A stretch of DNA of 56,872 nt, from positions 1 to 56,872 of the IMG/VR virus record IMGVR_UViG_3300044946_000081, one strand, 5' to 3'. Shown here piece after piece: positions 50,585 to 56,819 of this stretch; position 1 is the stretch's first letter; each line of letters begins with the position of its first letter. Source of the stretch: a virus. The translations under genes and the position numbers were made by a program. Below the pieces are notes generated by a model. That model was not told where the DNA came from and did no database searches. It was given only the letters and a program-made list of their open reading frames with translations.

Positions 50585-50987
50585 CGCCCATGGCTCCGAT
50601 CTCGATTCCCACTCCGGCATGTCGCAGGATGAGAGACGCAAACGCAACCGCTTCCTCGCGCTGCAACGCCAGCCACGCGACCTCTTTGCCGTAGTCTAGC
50701 CGCACCATGCGAGTGCCGTCCGGAGCGTTAAAGTGGCTGAGCGCGACGTTGATTCCGCCCTCATCATCAGGGCTGAGCTTGCCGTGCGGGAAGTCGCCCG
50801 TCGGTCCGGCCAGCGCTTGGTCGGCCAGCGCTTGGTCGGCAAGCTTTTTGAAATGCGCGGCGATTGCCTCCATCAGGGCGATCTCGCGCTCCTCTTTCGG
50901 GCCGATGCCCCGTTTGCCGAACACGTTCTTGCGCATCGCCACTTCGCGCGCCGCGCACTTTTCCAGCTCTCGATTCGTGAAGGTCAA
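50547..50987 (-). CDS. hypothetical protein, TTG start
   Basis: A 146-residue protein. I start it at the TTG at 50987 that overlaps the previous stop (TTGA); the alternative is an ATG at 50936. Features: RELEKCAAREVAMRKNVFGK, a Gln/Ala direct repeat (ADQALADQALAGPTG, from a duplicated 15-base unit), then a beta-like region (GINVALSHFNAPDGTRMVRL) and LALQREEAVAFASLI. No family is recognised. Confidence 0.55.
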   Translation of the reverse strand: MTFTNRELEKCAAREVAMRKNVFGKRGIGPKEEREIALMEAIAAHFKKLADQALADQALAGPTGDFPHGKLSPDDEGGINVALSHFNAPDGTRMVRLDYGKEVAWLALQREEAVAFASLILRHAGVGIEIGAMGDAGDPREGGQSH

Positions 50988-51304
50988 TTGATGCCGCCCA
51001 TCTGCCTCCGGACATAGTCCTGGGCGAAGGCCTCGCACAGCGCGGCATAGAAGCATCTCGGCGTGAAAAATTTCAAAAATTCGCCGCTCCCGATCTCCTC
51101 TTCGCTGCAAGCGATCAGGTGCACCGGGCCGTCGCGCACGATCTCGCCGAGCTGGTTGATGAAGAACAGCCCCTCGGGCGTATGACCGACGCCGAGCACG
51201 ACGCCGTGGAACTCGCCGATCTTGCCCGCGATCCTGTCGAGGATGGGCCGCACCTCGAAAGCGCTGCGGATCTTAGCCTGCTGGCGGAGCTGATGCTCGC
51301 TCAT
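50984..51304 (-). CDS. hypothetical protein
   Basis: A 106-residue protein starting in an ATGA overlap. It has a charged helical start (SEHQLRQQAKIRSAFEVRPI) and a beta-rich middle (GVVLGVGHTPEGLFFINQLG, GPVHLIACSEEEIGSG) with Cys and aromatic residues near the end (TPRCFYAALCEAFAQ). Coupled to both neighbours. No function can be assigned. Confidence 0.6.
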   Translation of the reverse strand: MSEHQLRQQAKIRSAFEVRPILDRIAGKIGEFHGVVLGVGHTPEGLFFINQLGEIVRDGPVHLIACSEEEIGSGEFLKFFTPRCFYAALCEAFAQDYVRRQMGGIN

Positions 51305-51513
51305 ACCGTCTCCAACCTGTCTGTCTCTTGTTCGAGGCGTTGGGACGCCCGAGACTGGAGTTCGTTCTGATGGGCGACAAATTCCCCAATGGTTGCCCTG
51401 ATGATCCCCTCACCCTCTTTCACCAGTCTACGCCCTCGACGTAACTCGGCGTTGAGTCGCGCGGCGCGATTCAAGAGTTGATTGTCCGGCACGCCATTTA
51501 AGTCGTCGCTCAT
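51301..51513 (-). CDS. small helical hypothetical protein
   Basis: A 70-residue protein from the ATG at 51513 that overlaps the previous stop (ATGAG). It is nearly all helical and charged (NQLLNRAARLNAELRRGRRL, VAHQNELQSRASQRLEQETD). Likely a small accessory protein of this early-late cluster; no family is recognised. Confidence 0.6.
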   Translation of the reverse strand: MSDDLNGVPDNQLLNRAARLNAELRRGRRLVKEGEGIIRATIGEFVAHQNELQSRASQRLEQETDRLETV

Positions 51514-51866
51514 GACAGCCAGTACTCCGGACTCGTGAGTTCGCCATTGCCGGTCCATTGCCGGACGAAGTCAGGATCGTAATCGCGGAGATTGATCCAG
51601 TTGTCCGCCAGCGGCCTCGACCACGCATGCTTCTCCAACTCGATCCTCTCAAGCCTCTCCAACTCGATCCTCTCAAGCTTCCCCAACCCGGTCCTCTCAA
51701 CCCGATTCCCCATGTCGATGATCGCATCCGCGAGCCAATCGATCGGCACATAGAGCGGGGTGAGCCGCGTCGAGATCGGCATGAGCGGCGCGACGCGAAT
51801 GATCGCCGGAGCGGCGACGAGAGCGGCAAGCCCAGTGATGAATCCGCGTCGTCCGATCTCGATCAT
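51510..51866 (-). CDS. Tat-signal phage protein with internal repeats
   Basis: A 118-residue protein starting MIEIGRRGFITGLAALVAAP, a twin-arginine export motif (RRGFI) seen in small phage proteins of this kind, followed by a charged region encoded by three copies of a 24-base repeat (LERIELERLERIELEK) and a Trp-rich end (DNWINLRDYDPDFVRQWTGN). It overlaps genes on both sides by ATGA. It may be exported and folded before transport; its function is unknown. Confidence 0.65.
   Translation of the reverse strand: MIEIGRRGFITGLAALVAAPAIIRVAPLMPISTRLTPLYVPIDWLADAIIDMGNRVERTGLGKLERIELERLERIELEKHAWSRPLADNWINLRDYDPDFVRQWTGNGELTSPEYWLS
51632..51703. repeat. three 24-base direct repeats inside the Tat-signal gene
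   Basis: Near-copies starting at 51632, 51656 and 51680 (TCTCCAACTCGATCCTCTC and variants, plus strand). They are in frame and encode the LERIE repeats, so unit number could change without breaking the gene. Confidence 0.8.
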
Positions 51867-51997
51867 GAGTCGCCCTTCTCCTCCTTGAGCATCGCCACCT
51901 TCAGCTCCAGATCGGCGATGATCGCGTCCTTCGTCATGGAGCCATCCTCGATCGTCGACTCGATCAGCTCGTCCAGCTCGTCCAGAAAGACGCTCAT
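51863..51997 (-). CDS. 44-residue helical protein
   Basis: A small gene starting in an ATGA overlap with the previous stop and ending in an ATGA overlap with the Tat-signal gene. It encodes MSVFLDELDELIESTIEDGS followed by TKDAIIADLELKVAMLKEEK, an acidic helix then a heptad-like helix. The coupling to both neighbours supports it being real. Confidence 0.6.
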   Translation of the reverse strand: MSVFLDELDELIESTIEDGSMTKDAIIADLELKVAMLKEEKGDS

Positions 51998-52272
51998 GGC
52001 TCGGACCTCGCCCTGGAGATGTCCTGATACTTGGCCATCATGCCCGCCCGGAACGCCCGAACGGGAAAGTCGACGAGGAATGTCTTCGCCTCAAGCTCTT
52101 GCGGCGTCGCGGCGATAATTTCTTCGCCGTCATTCGTGATCGGTTCGCCGCCCGCGTCGATGAAAATCAGGTGATCGCCGGATTCCTCGACCTCGATATC
52201 GAGCCCGATCACCCGGCTGACCGTCTTCAACAGACGGTTCAATCGTTCAACAATTTCCTTCGTTTCGCTCAC
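51994..52272 (-). CDS. small hypothetical protein, GTG start
   Basis: A 92-residue protein from the GTG at 52272, after GGAGGAAA. Helical start (SETKEIVERLNRLLKTVSRV), beta pair (LDIEVEESGDHLIFIDAGGE) and a helical end (EEIIAATPQELEAKTF). It is the first gene of the long leftward block reading from the palindrome promoter at 52373-52400. No family is recognised. Confidence 0.6.
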   Translation of the reverse strand: MSETKEIVERLNRLLKTVSRVIGLDIEVEESGDHLIFIDAGGEPITNDGEEIIAATPQELEAKTFLVDFPVRAFRAGMMAKYQDISRARSEP

Positions 52273-52368
52273 TTGGTTTCCTCCAAAAGGACGGGCGGCC
52301 CCATCGCGATATCCGGGGGGCGGGTTTCGCTCGCGAACCGCCCGAGCGGGACAAGAGTCTCCGCTGAT

Positions 52369-52423
52369 TTGCACGATACGTCGATTTGCAGAACTTGCAA
52401 CCTGTCTCGCAATGCGCTATATG
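52369..52423. promoter_or_regulatory. divergent promoter region with TTGCA-N5-TGCAA palindrome
   Basis: The palindrome is TTGCA-GAACT-TGCAA (52386-52400), with an extra TTGCA at 52369. Rightward: TTGCAA (52395) with TATATG 17 bases on (52418-52423) points to the recombinase. Leftward: TTGCAA with TATCGT 16 bases on (52378-52373) points to the gene at 52272. One palindrome overlaps both -35 sites, so a bound protein could control both directions. Confidence 0.65.
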
Positions 52424-52587
52424 AGAAACAGGCGGACACGGCATCGGCTTGCCGCTCCTGGGGACTAAACCTGGGGTGCTCGTGATCCGCCGCCAGCTAA
52501 CGAGAAAGGCCGCCGCGCCTGCGGATTCGCGGCGGCCCCCGTCATCAACAGGAGAAAGGCGACTCGGTCGCCAACAGGAGTTTAGCA
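52424..52587 (+). promoter_or_regulatory. structured leader of the recombinase gene
   Basis: About 150 bases between the promoter and the GTG at 52588 with no gene. They hold CCTGGGG direct repeats (52458 region), a perfect 10-pair hairpin (GGCCGCCGCG, 52508-52517, with CGCGGCGGCC, 52528-52537) and a second hairpin (GGCGAC-TCG-GTCGCC, 52558-52572) just before the ribosome site AACAGGAG. This could control translation or act as an attenuator; no known riboswitch is recognised. Confidence 0.45.
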
Positions 52588-53253
52588 GTGAAAAAAGCCG
52601 TCGCCTACTTCCGAACCTCGTCCGCCACCAACGTCGGCGTCGACAAGGATTCGCTCGCCCGCCAGGAGAGCGCCGTTCGCCGGTTCGCCGAGCGCAACGA
52701 CATCGAACTTGTCGGCGAATATTACGACGCCGCCGTCTCCGGCGCCGATCCGCTCGACCAGCGAGAGGGCTTCGGCCTCCTGCTTCAGCGGATCACCTCG
52801 AACGGCGTCCGCACGATCCTTGTCGAGACCGCCAACCGCTTCGCCCGCGACCTCATGGTGCAGGAGACCGGCTGGCGGCTGCTTCAAGGCCTGGGCGTCG
52901 AGCTGATCGCCGTCGATTCGCCGTCAAGCTTTGTCGACGACACGCCGACGGCGGTCCTGATCCGGCAGATCCTGGGCGCGGTCGCCGAGTTCGACAAGGC
53001 TTTGACGGTCGCCAAGCTTCGCGGCGCGCGCGAGCGCAAAAAGGCTGCGACCGGCAAGTGCGAGGGGCGCCGCAGCTGGAACGAAATGGACCCGGCGATG
53101 ACGAAGATCGCGCGCCAGCTGCGCAAGACCGGCGCATCGCTCAACGCGGTCCGCGCAGCCCTGGCGAACCAGGGCTTCGTCAGCTCCACCGGAAAGCCAT
53201 TCACCCGGTCGGTCGTGAGCCGAATGGTTGATCGAGATACCACGGCCTCTTAG
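52588..53253 (+). CDS. small serine recombinase (resolvase/invertase type)
   Basis: A 221-residue serine recombinase from a GTG preceded by AACAGGAG. The catalytic domain (VAYFRTSSATNVGVDKDSLA) has Ser11 after Arg9; further motifs are AAVSGADPLDQREGF, ETANRFARDLMVQETGW (with Arg84 and Arg87) and FVDDTPTAVLIRQILGAVAE. The end holds a short linker (ARERKKAATGKCEGR) and a helix-turn-helix (ASLNAVRAALANQGF). It could invert or resolve DNA; the small size argues against a large integrase. Its last 53 bases overlap the HNH gene tail to tail. Confidence 0.8.
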   Translation: MKKAVAYFRTSSATNVGVDKDSLARQESAVRRFAERNDIELVGEYYDAAVSGADPLDQREGFGLLLQRITSNGVRTILVETANRFARDLMVQETGWRLLQGLGVELIAVDSPSSFVDDTPTAVLIRQILGAVAEFDKALTVAKLRGARERKKAATGKCEGRRSWNEMDPAMTKIARQLRKTGASLNAVRAALANQGFVSSTGKPFTRSVVSRMVDRDTTAS

Positions 53254-53914
53254 GCGGCCACGGCACCTTCTGCGGCAGCGAGGCAGCGCGCGGGATCGCG
53301 ATCGGACCCGCCTCATGCTTGGGCTTGGCGTGCGCGCCAAAACCGATATCGTTTATTCGCGAATCCTGCCCTGTCAGCAGCAAGACCATGAGCAAGGCCC
53401 CAAGCAGGGCGCCGACGCGCTCGATTCGAGGGCCGCGCGACGCCCAGGTCAGCAGCGGCACGAGGCCGGCGCCGCCGAGGAAGGCGTTGAGCAGCCTGGA
53501 GATCCAACCGAGGCCGAACATGGCCAAGCACAGGAAGCCGATGAAGACGATCGCCAGCGGGACGGCGACGAGGCCTTTGATCATGCCGAGGGCGAACAGC
53601 AGAACGGAGCCGATCCGCCAGATGGGCAAGCCCCGACGGCGGAGACCGCGCGCGAGGCGTTCCTCGGCCAGGAAAACGCGCCACGCCTTCGCGCCCTTGC
53701 GCAAATTACACGGGCCGCACATCGCCCTAATGTTCGCAATGTCGTCCGTACCGCCGCTGGTCACCGGGACGAAGTGGTCGCGGTGGACGACGACACCGTC
53801 CGCCCGCAGATCGCACATGCAGAACGGGTTGTTGCAGCGGTAGAACTGGCGCCGCAGCTGCGCGCGCCACTCGGCGTCAGTATGCGAACCGCCATTGCTC
53901 GCGCGGGCGGACAT
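53201..53914 (-). CDS. HNH endonuclease domain fused to membrane segments
   Basis: A 237-residue protein from the ATG at 53914; the frame is open further upstream, but that part lies in the pentamer tract and reads as repeat sequence. Residues 24-76 are an HNH nuclease (FYRCNNPFCMC, HRDHFVPVTSGGTDDIANIR, CGPCNLRKGAK) with His44-Asp46-His47 and Asn61. Residues ~101-182 hold three membrane segments (VLLFALGMIKGLVAVPLAIV, FIGFLCLAMFGLGW, LLGALLMVLLLTG). The tail is Pro/Lys-rich. A nuclease tied to the membrane could act on incoming DNA, for example against other phages. It directly follows a terminator. Confidence 0.65.
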   Translation of the reverse strand: MSARASNGGSHTDAEWRAQLRRQFYRCNNPFCMCDLRADGVVVHRDHFVPVTSGGTDDIANIRAMCGPCNLRKGAKAWRVFLAEERLARGLRRRGLPIWRIGSVLLFALGMIKGLVAVPLAIVFIGFLCLAMFGLGWISRLLNAFLGGAGLVPLLTWASRGPRIERVGALLGALLMVLLLTGQDSRINDIGFGAHAKPKHEAGPIAIPRAASLPQKVPWPPKRPWYLDQPFGSRPTG

Positions 53915-53930
53915 TTTCGACTCCGTTTTT

Positions 53931-53963
53931 GAAAGAAAAAAGGGGGCGGCCGAAGCCGCCCCC
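53931..53963 (-). terminator. leftward rho-independent terminator after pentamer tract
   Basis: On the minus strand GGGGGCGGC-TTCG-GCCGCCCCC is followed by TTTTTTCTTTC. It ends transcripts that pass through the gene at 54203 and tract 3. Confidence 0.85.
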
Positions 53964-54202
53964 TCCCACGCCTGCCGCGCGTTGCAGTGCCAAGCGTTGC
54001 CAAGCCATGACGGGCCTTGCAACGCCATGCCTGCCTTGACCCGCCTAGCCAAGCCGTGACCCGCACCGCCTAGCCATGCCTGCCTCGCCGCGCTTAGCCG
54101 CGCCCAGACTTGCATCGACATGCTTCGCCTGCCTTGCCAAGCCAAGCCCCGCATTGCCTCGCCTTGCTTGGCCGCGCCGCGCCCTGCCTGCCGCGCCTTG
54201 CC
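53964..54202 (-). repeat. degenerate GGCNN pentamer tract 3
   Basis: About 240 bases, on the minus strand, of GGC recurring every 5 bases (GGCAA, GGCAG, GGCGA, GGCAT, GGCTA). It begins at the stop codon of the gene ending at 54203 and ends at a strong UUCG-loop terminator. In the same sense, tracts 1 and 2 also end in hairpins. Confidence 0.8.
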
Positions 54203-54739
54203 TCACGCCGGAGAGGTTTCGCTCTCCGGTGTCGTCTGCCGGCGCACCAACTCGGCGATGCCCACTCTGGCCTCTTCAACCAGAACGGCCATAGCAGCGA
54301 CCTCCACGAGGTCGCCGTAACGCCTTAGCCACGCCGTCAGATCCCGTTCCGCATCGGCGAGAAGGCTGCGTTGCAGCGTCCCCGACGACACAACATCCTC
54401 TAAGGTCCGGTAGCTCCGGCCCTCTTCCTCGGTGCGAGCGCTGATGAATGCTCGCTTGATTTCCTGCGGTCCAGTTTCAACCCGCACAACCCTGATGATC
54501 TGCCGCGCCTGCGTCAGTCGATACTGATGCGCAGCGACCGAATCGTCCCATTCAAAATGGTTGTGCAGCGGGCTCGCCGGATCGCGCGCGGCCTCAACGA
54601 CATCTTCCGCCTCCAGCCTGCCGTCGTGCGCGCGAGCAACCTCGGCGAGCGTCTCGCCGATCGCCTGCACGTTGGCCTTGAACTGGCCAGCGTTCGGCAA
54701 GACGACAATCTGGCCGTCTCGGATTGCATACTTTTCCAT
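54203..54739 (-). CDS. conserved phage protein of unknown function
   Basis: A 178-residue helical protein. RDPASPLHNHFEWDDSVAAH and YRLTQARQIIRVVRVETG are features I recognise from a protein repeatedly found beside early genes of proteobacterial phages; the C-terminus is charged helix (LLADAERDLTAWLRRYGDLV). The last codons form an inverted repeat (CCGGAGAG/CTCTCCGG). It lies 6 bases after the next gene, as in other phages, so the two probably act together. Confidence 0.7.
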   Translation of the reverse strand: MEKYAIRDGQIVVLPNAGQFKANVQAIGETLAEVARAHDGRLEAEDVVEAARDPASPLHNHFEWDDSVAAHQYRLTQARQIIRVVRVETGPQEIKRAFISARTEEEGRSYRTLEDVVSSGTLQRSLLADAERDLTAWLRRYGDLVEVAAMAVLVEEARVGIAELVRRQTTPESETSPA

Positions 54740-54745
54740 TTCGGC

Positions 54746-55555
54746 TCACTCCGCTGCTATGGCTAGATCGCCCGATGCGGGCAGGGGGCCAGTCCCATTG
54801 GCGAAGGCGCGCCATGCCGCCTCCTGCTGAGCGTTCGCCAGCTCGAAAGCGCCGAACATGCCCGACTTTTCGTTGCGCCATTCGCCGACGCCCGTGGAGA
54901 GCCCGCTCTCGTTGATGAGGAAGGCGAGCTGAGCAGTGTTCATGGTCGCCTCGTTGAAGCGGCCTTTGATGTTGATCGCCCAGTGGGTAAATTCAGCCCG
55001 ATAGGCGAGATCGGCCCTCTTGTTCAGACCGGCGCCGACGCGAACCATGTCCTCGCGCATGCGCGGATCGCTGCCGTAAACCCTTACCAGCGGCAGATTG
55101 CAGGCCGCGTCCGCATAAGCGGTCTTGACAGGGACCCACTCGGCGTCGAGCCACAGGCTGCTAATGACAATGGTTCGCGCCAAACCCTTGTCCCGGTGCG
55201 CAGCGCTCAGAATCGCCTTTTTGACGCCGGTCGCCGGGAAGCCGAACCGCTTCAGGCCGGTCACCGGATCGGGGCGCATCTCGTACAAGCTGTCGACGAA
55301 ATTCTTCTCGGGGTTCCGCTGCGCGCGCCCCTGGCCTTTGGGCGCCTTGACCTGTTTGGTCAGCATCTCCAGCTTGGCTTTTATCGACCAAGAGTGAACG
55401 ATCAGGGGCGAAAGGCCGACGATCCACGTATCGAAGCTCGTGAAGCTAGTTCGCGTCTCCAAAGCCGCCGCTAGGTCGACGTGCTTGGAGGCCTTGTCGG
55501 CGAGCTGATCGCCGGGTTGCGCGGGTTTCTCGCCCGCGCCAGGGGATGTTTTCAA
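54746..55555 (-). CDS. conserved phage protein with Gly-rich loop
   Basis: A 269-residue protein from a TTG at 55555 after AGCAGGAG (the frame is open to 55624, but that stretch is the palindrome). Key parts: IVGLSPLIVHSWSIKAKLEM, GLKRFGFPATGVKKAILSAA, SDPRMREDMVRVGAGLN, AYRAEFTHWAINIKGRFNEA and a Gly-rich end GVGEWRNEKSGMFGAFELA. I recognise it as a common phage protein of unknown role. The last motif resembles the Gly loop of RAMP-fold (Cas5/6/7-like) proteins, a weak lead. It is coupled to the gene after it. Confidence 0.7.
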   Translation of the reverse strand: MKTSPGAGEKPAQPGDQLADKASKHVDLAAALETRTSFTSFDTWIVGLSPLIVHSWSIKAKLEMLTKQVKAPKGQGRAQRNPEKNFVDSLYEMRPDPVTGLKRFGFPATGVKKAILSAAHRDKGLARTIVISSLWLDAEWVPVKTAYADAACNLPLVRVYGSDPRMREDMVRVGAGLNKRADLAYRAEFTHWAINIKGRFNEATMNTAQLAFLINESGLSTGVGEWRNEKSGMFGAFELANAQQEAAWRAFANGTGPLPASGDLAIAAE

Positions 55556-55609
55556 TTTTCGACTCCTGCTGTTGTAATAGCCAACGGTAGGCCGTGGTTT
55601 CGCCCATAT

Positions 55610-55624
55610 TTGCACGATCTGCAA
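55610..55624. promoter_or_regulatory. TTGCA-N5-TGCAA palindrome upstream of conserved phage genes
   Basis: TTGCA-CGATC-TGCAA; on the minus strand 18 bases (TTGCAGATCGTGCAAATA) are identical to the promoter at 9697. No good -10 follows at the usual distance, so it may be only an operator here, upstream of the gene at 55555. Confidence 0.5.
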
Positions 55625-55644
55625 AACGTCAAGGCCCAGAAATG

Positions 55645-55668
55645 AAAAGGGCCGCCGAAGCGGCCCTT
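55645..55668 (-). terminator. leftward terminator
   Basis: On the minus strand AAGGGCCGC-TTCG-GCGGCCCTT is followed by TTCATTTC. It is 4 bases after the stop of the gene at 55673 and shares the UUCG loop of the other leftward terminators. Confidence 0.75.
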
Positions 55669-55672
55669 CCCC

Positions 55673-55942
55673 TTAGTTCCGCATCTCAGGCTGGTTGCGG
55701 GTCTCGACCTTGAAGTATGACTTCAGGGAGCTGTACGGCGACTTGTTCAGCTCCTTGATGAGATACCGATCGGCAGCGTCCTCCATCTCCATGGCATAGA
55801 GTTCGCCCTTCGACCGATTGATCAGCTGAACCAGCTCGATCTTGCGGCGGAAACGCCCTGCGATGCGCTCCTTGGCCTGATCGACCTCATCGATCCGATA
55901 GGCCGGATCGTTGACCTCCTTGTACGTGGCTGTATTGGCCAT
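55673..55942 (-). CDS. small hypothetical protein
   Basis: An 89-residue charged helical protein (DEVDQAKERIAGRFRRKIEL, VQLINRSKGELYAMEMEDAA, LKSYFKVETRNQP), starting after CAGGAGTAACGA. A terminator follows it and a degenerate TTGCA palindrome lies about 50 bases upstream (55990). The 55943-56031 gap holds GTGTCAACT direct repeats but no gene. No family is recognised. Confidence 0.6.
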   Translation of the reverse strand: MANTATYKEVNDPAYRIDEVDQAKERIAGRFRRKIELVQLINRSKGELYAMEMEDAADRYLIKELNKSPYSSLKSYFKVETRNQPEMRN

Positions 55943-56031
55943 TCGTTACTCCTGTTGACGCGCCTCCCTTTCGGATCGGCAACGCCATCTTGCACCAACC
56001 GCAGAAACCGTCAAGATGGTGTCAACTAGTG

Positions 56032-56511
56032 TCAACTCTGAGCCAGTTTGATGAATTTCACCCCCTCCATCGGGGCCGCGTAGAAGATCTCGTCATTCCC
56101 GGTATTGCTGGCGGTCTTCGTTGTGCGGGTCCACGTCCCAAACGTCGTCGCCTCCATCATCACGGCGGCGCCGAGGTCATGGCTCACGCTCACCCAGGCA
56201 TAGACCTCGCCGATCGCGCGATCGACCGACATCGCGCTGGCGACGAAAACATTGGGATAGGGCCAATCGTTTCGACCGCTGAAGGTGACGCCGAGCGTCT
56301 TGATCTCGATTCGCAGCCTCGGACCATCCTTCCAGGCGAATAGGTCCCCGCCGTCGATGTACTGCGGGTGCTCGGCCGCGCACGGCGCTTCCCTGGTCGG
56401 CGCAATCTCGACCCAGTAGCCGCGCGAGTTGAGCCAATAGGCGAAAGCGAACACGCCCGGTTTCGAGCCGCGCAAGCGCTCGATGAATCTGGCATGTTGG
56501 TTGGTGCCCAA
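56032..56511 (-). CDS. PD-(D/E)XK-like nuclease
   Basis: A protein of up to 159 residues. From a TTG at 56511, whose codon lies inside the 3' end of the tRNA, it reads ARFIERLRGSKPGVFAFAYW and APTREAPCAAEHPQYIDGGD, LFAWKDGPRLRIEIKTLGVT. The Asp of GGDLF and the EIK pair are the PD-(D/E)XK metal site; this resembles small phage Holliday-junction resolvase-like or Vsr-like nucleases. The start is uncertain because no ATG lies early in the frame; a GTG around residue 21 is an alternative. Confidence 0.55.
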   Translation of the reverse strand: MGTNQHARFIERLRGSKPGVFAFAYWLNSRGYWVEIAPTREAPCAAEHPQYIDGGDLFAWKDGPRLRIEIKTLGVTFSGRNDWPYPNVFVASAMSVDRAIGEVYAWVSVSHDLGAAVMMEATTFGTWTRTTKTASNTGNDEIFYAAPMEGVKFIKLAQS

Positions 56512-56578
56512 GGAAGGAATCGAACCTCCGACGCCTGCGCCTTCAACGCAGCGCTCTACCGAACTGAGCTACCTGGGC
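56502..56578 (-). tRNA. tRNA-Phe (anticodon GAA)
   Basis: The minus strand folds as a 77-base tRNA: acceptor GCCCAGG/CTTGGGC, D-arm GCTC..GAGC, anticodon stem CTGCG/CGCAG with loop TTGAAGG (anticodon GAA), variable GCGTC, T-arm GGAGG-TTCGATT-CCTTC, then discriminator A and an encoded CCA. Both ends overlap protein genes: the upstream stop codon lies in its 5' part and the next gene's TTG in its 3' part. A phage or att-site tRNA is possible. Confidence 0.9.
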
Positions 56579-56736
56579 TTGCGGTCCTTAAGCCACAGCG
56601 CCTCATTGGCGTCCACGCCCAAGCTGATCGCTAACAGGGCGCTCACGAGAAAAGCCTTTTCCTTCGGCGTCAGAGGAACCCTGTCCTCCAGCTTCTGCGC
56701 CAAGTCCAGCAACCGCTGCCGCGCTGGCGAGGTCAT
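56569..56736 (-). CDS. small hypothetical protein ending in the tRNA
   Basis: A 55-residue protein from the ATG at 56736 that overlaps the previous stop (ATGA). Helical (SPARQRLLDLAQKLEDRVPL, TPKEKAFLVSALLAISLGVD), ending KDRKPR. Its TAG stop is part of the tRNA-Phe acceptor/D region, a tight and unusual packing. No family is recognised. Confidence 0.6.
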   Translation of the reverse strand: MTSPARQRLLDLAQKLEDRVPLTPKEKAFLVSALLAISLGVDANEALWLKDRKPR

Positions 56737-56819
56737 CGGAACTCGGCCATCGCTGACGCCAGCTGCCAAAGCGCCGTCCAAACGAGCGCATTGACCAGAA
56801 GCACAATCGCGATCCTCAT
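56733..56819 (-). CDS. 28-residue membrane peptide
   Basis: A short gene after GAAGGAGG encoding a single hydrophobic segment (MRIAIVLLVNALVWTALWQL, then ASAMAEFR). The strong ribosome site and overlaps with both neighbours (CGATGAGG before, ATGA after) support it. Confidence 0.55.
   Translation of the reverse strand: MRIAIVLLVNALVWTALWQLASAMAEFR

Noticed and set aside
53915-54154. N-terminal extension of the HNH protein (Met/Ala/Arg/Gln/Gly-rich)
   Set aside because: This stretch is the pentamer tract read in frame, lacks a ribosome site, and spans a strong terminator; the ATG at 53914 is preferred.
55990-56004. A seventh copy of the palindrome
   Set aside because: TTGCA-CCAAC-CGCAG departs in the right arm, so it was not counted among the six perfect copies.
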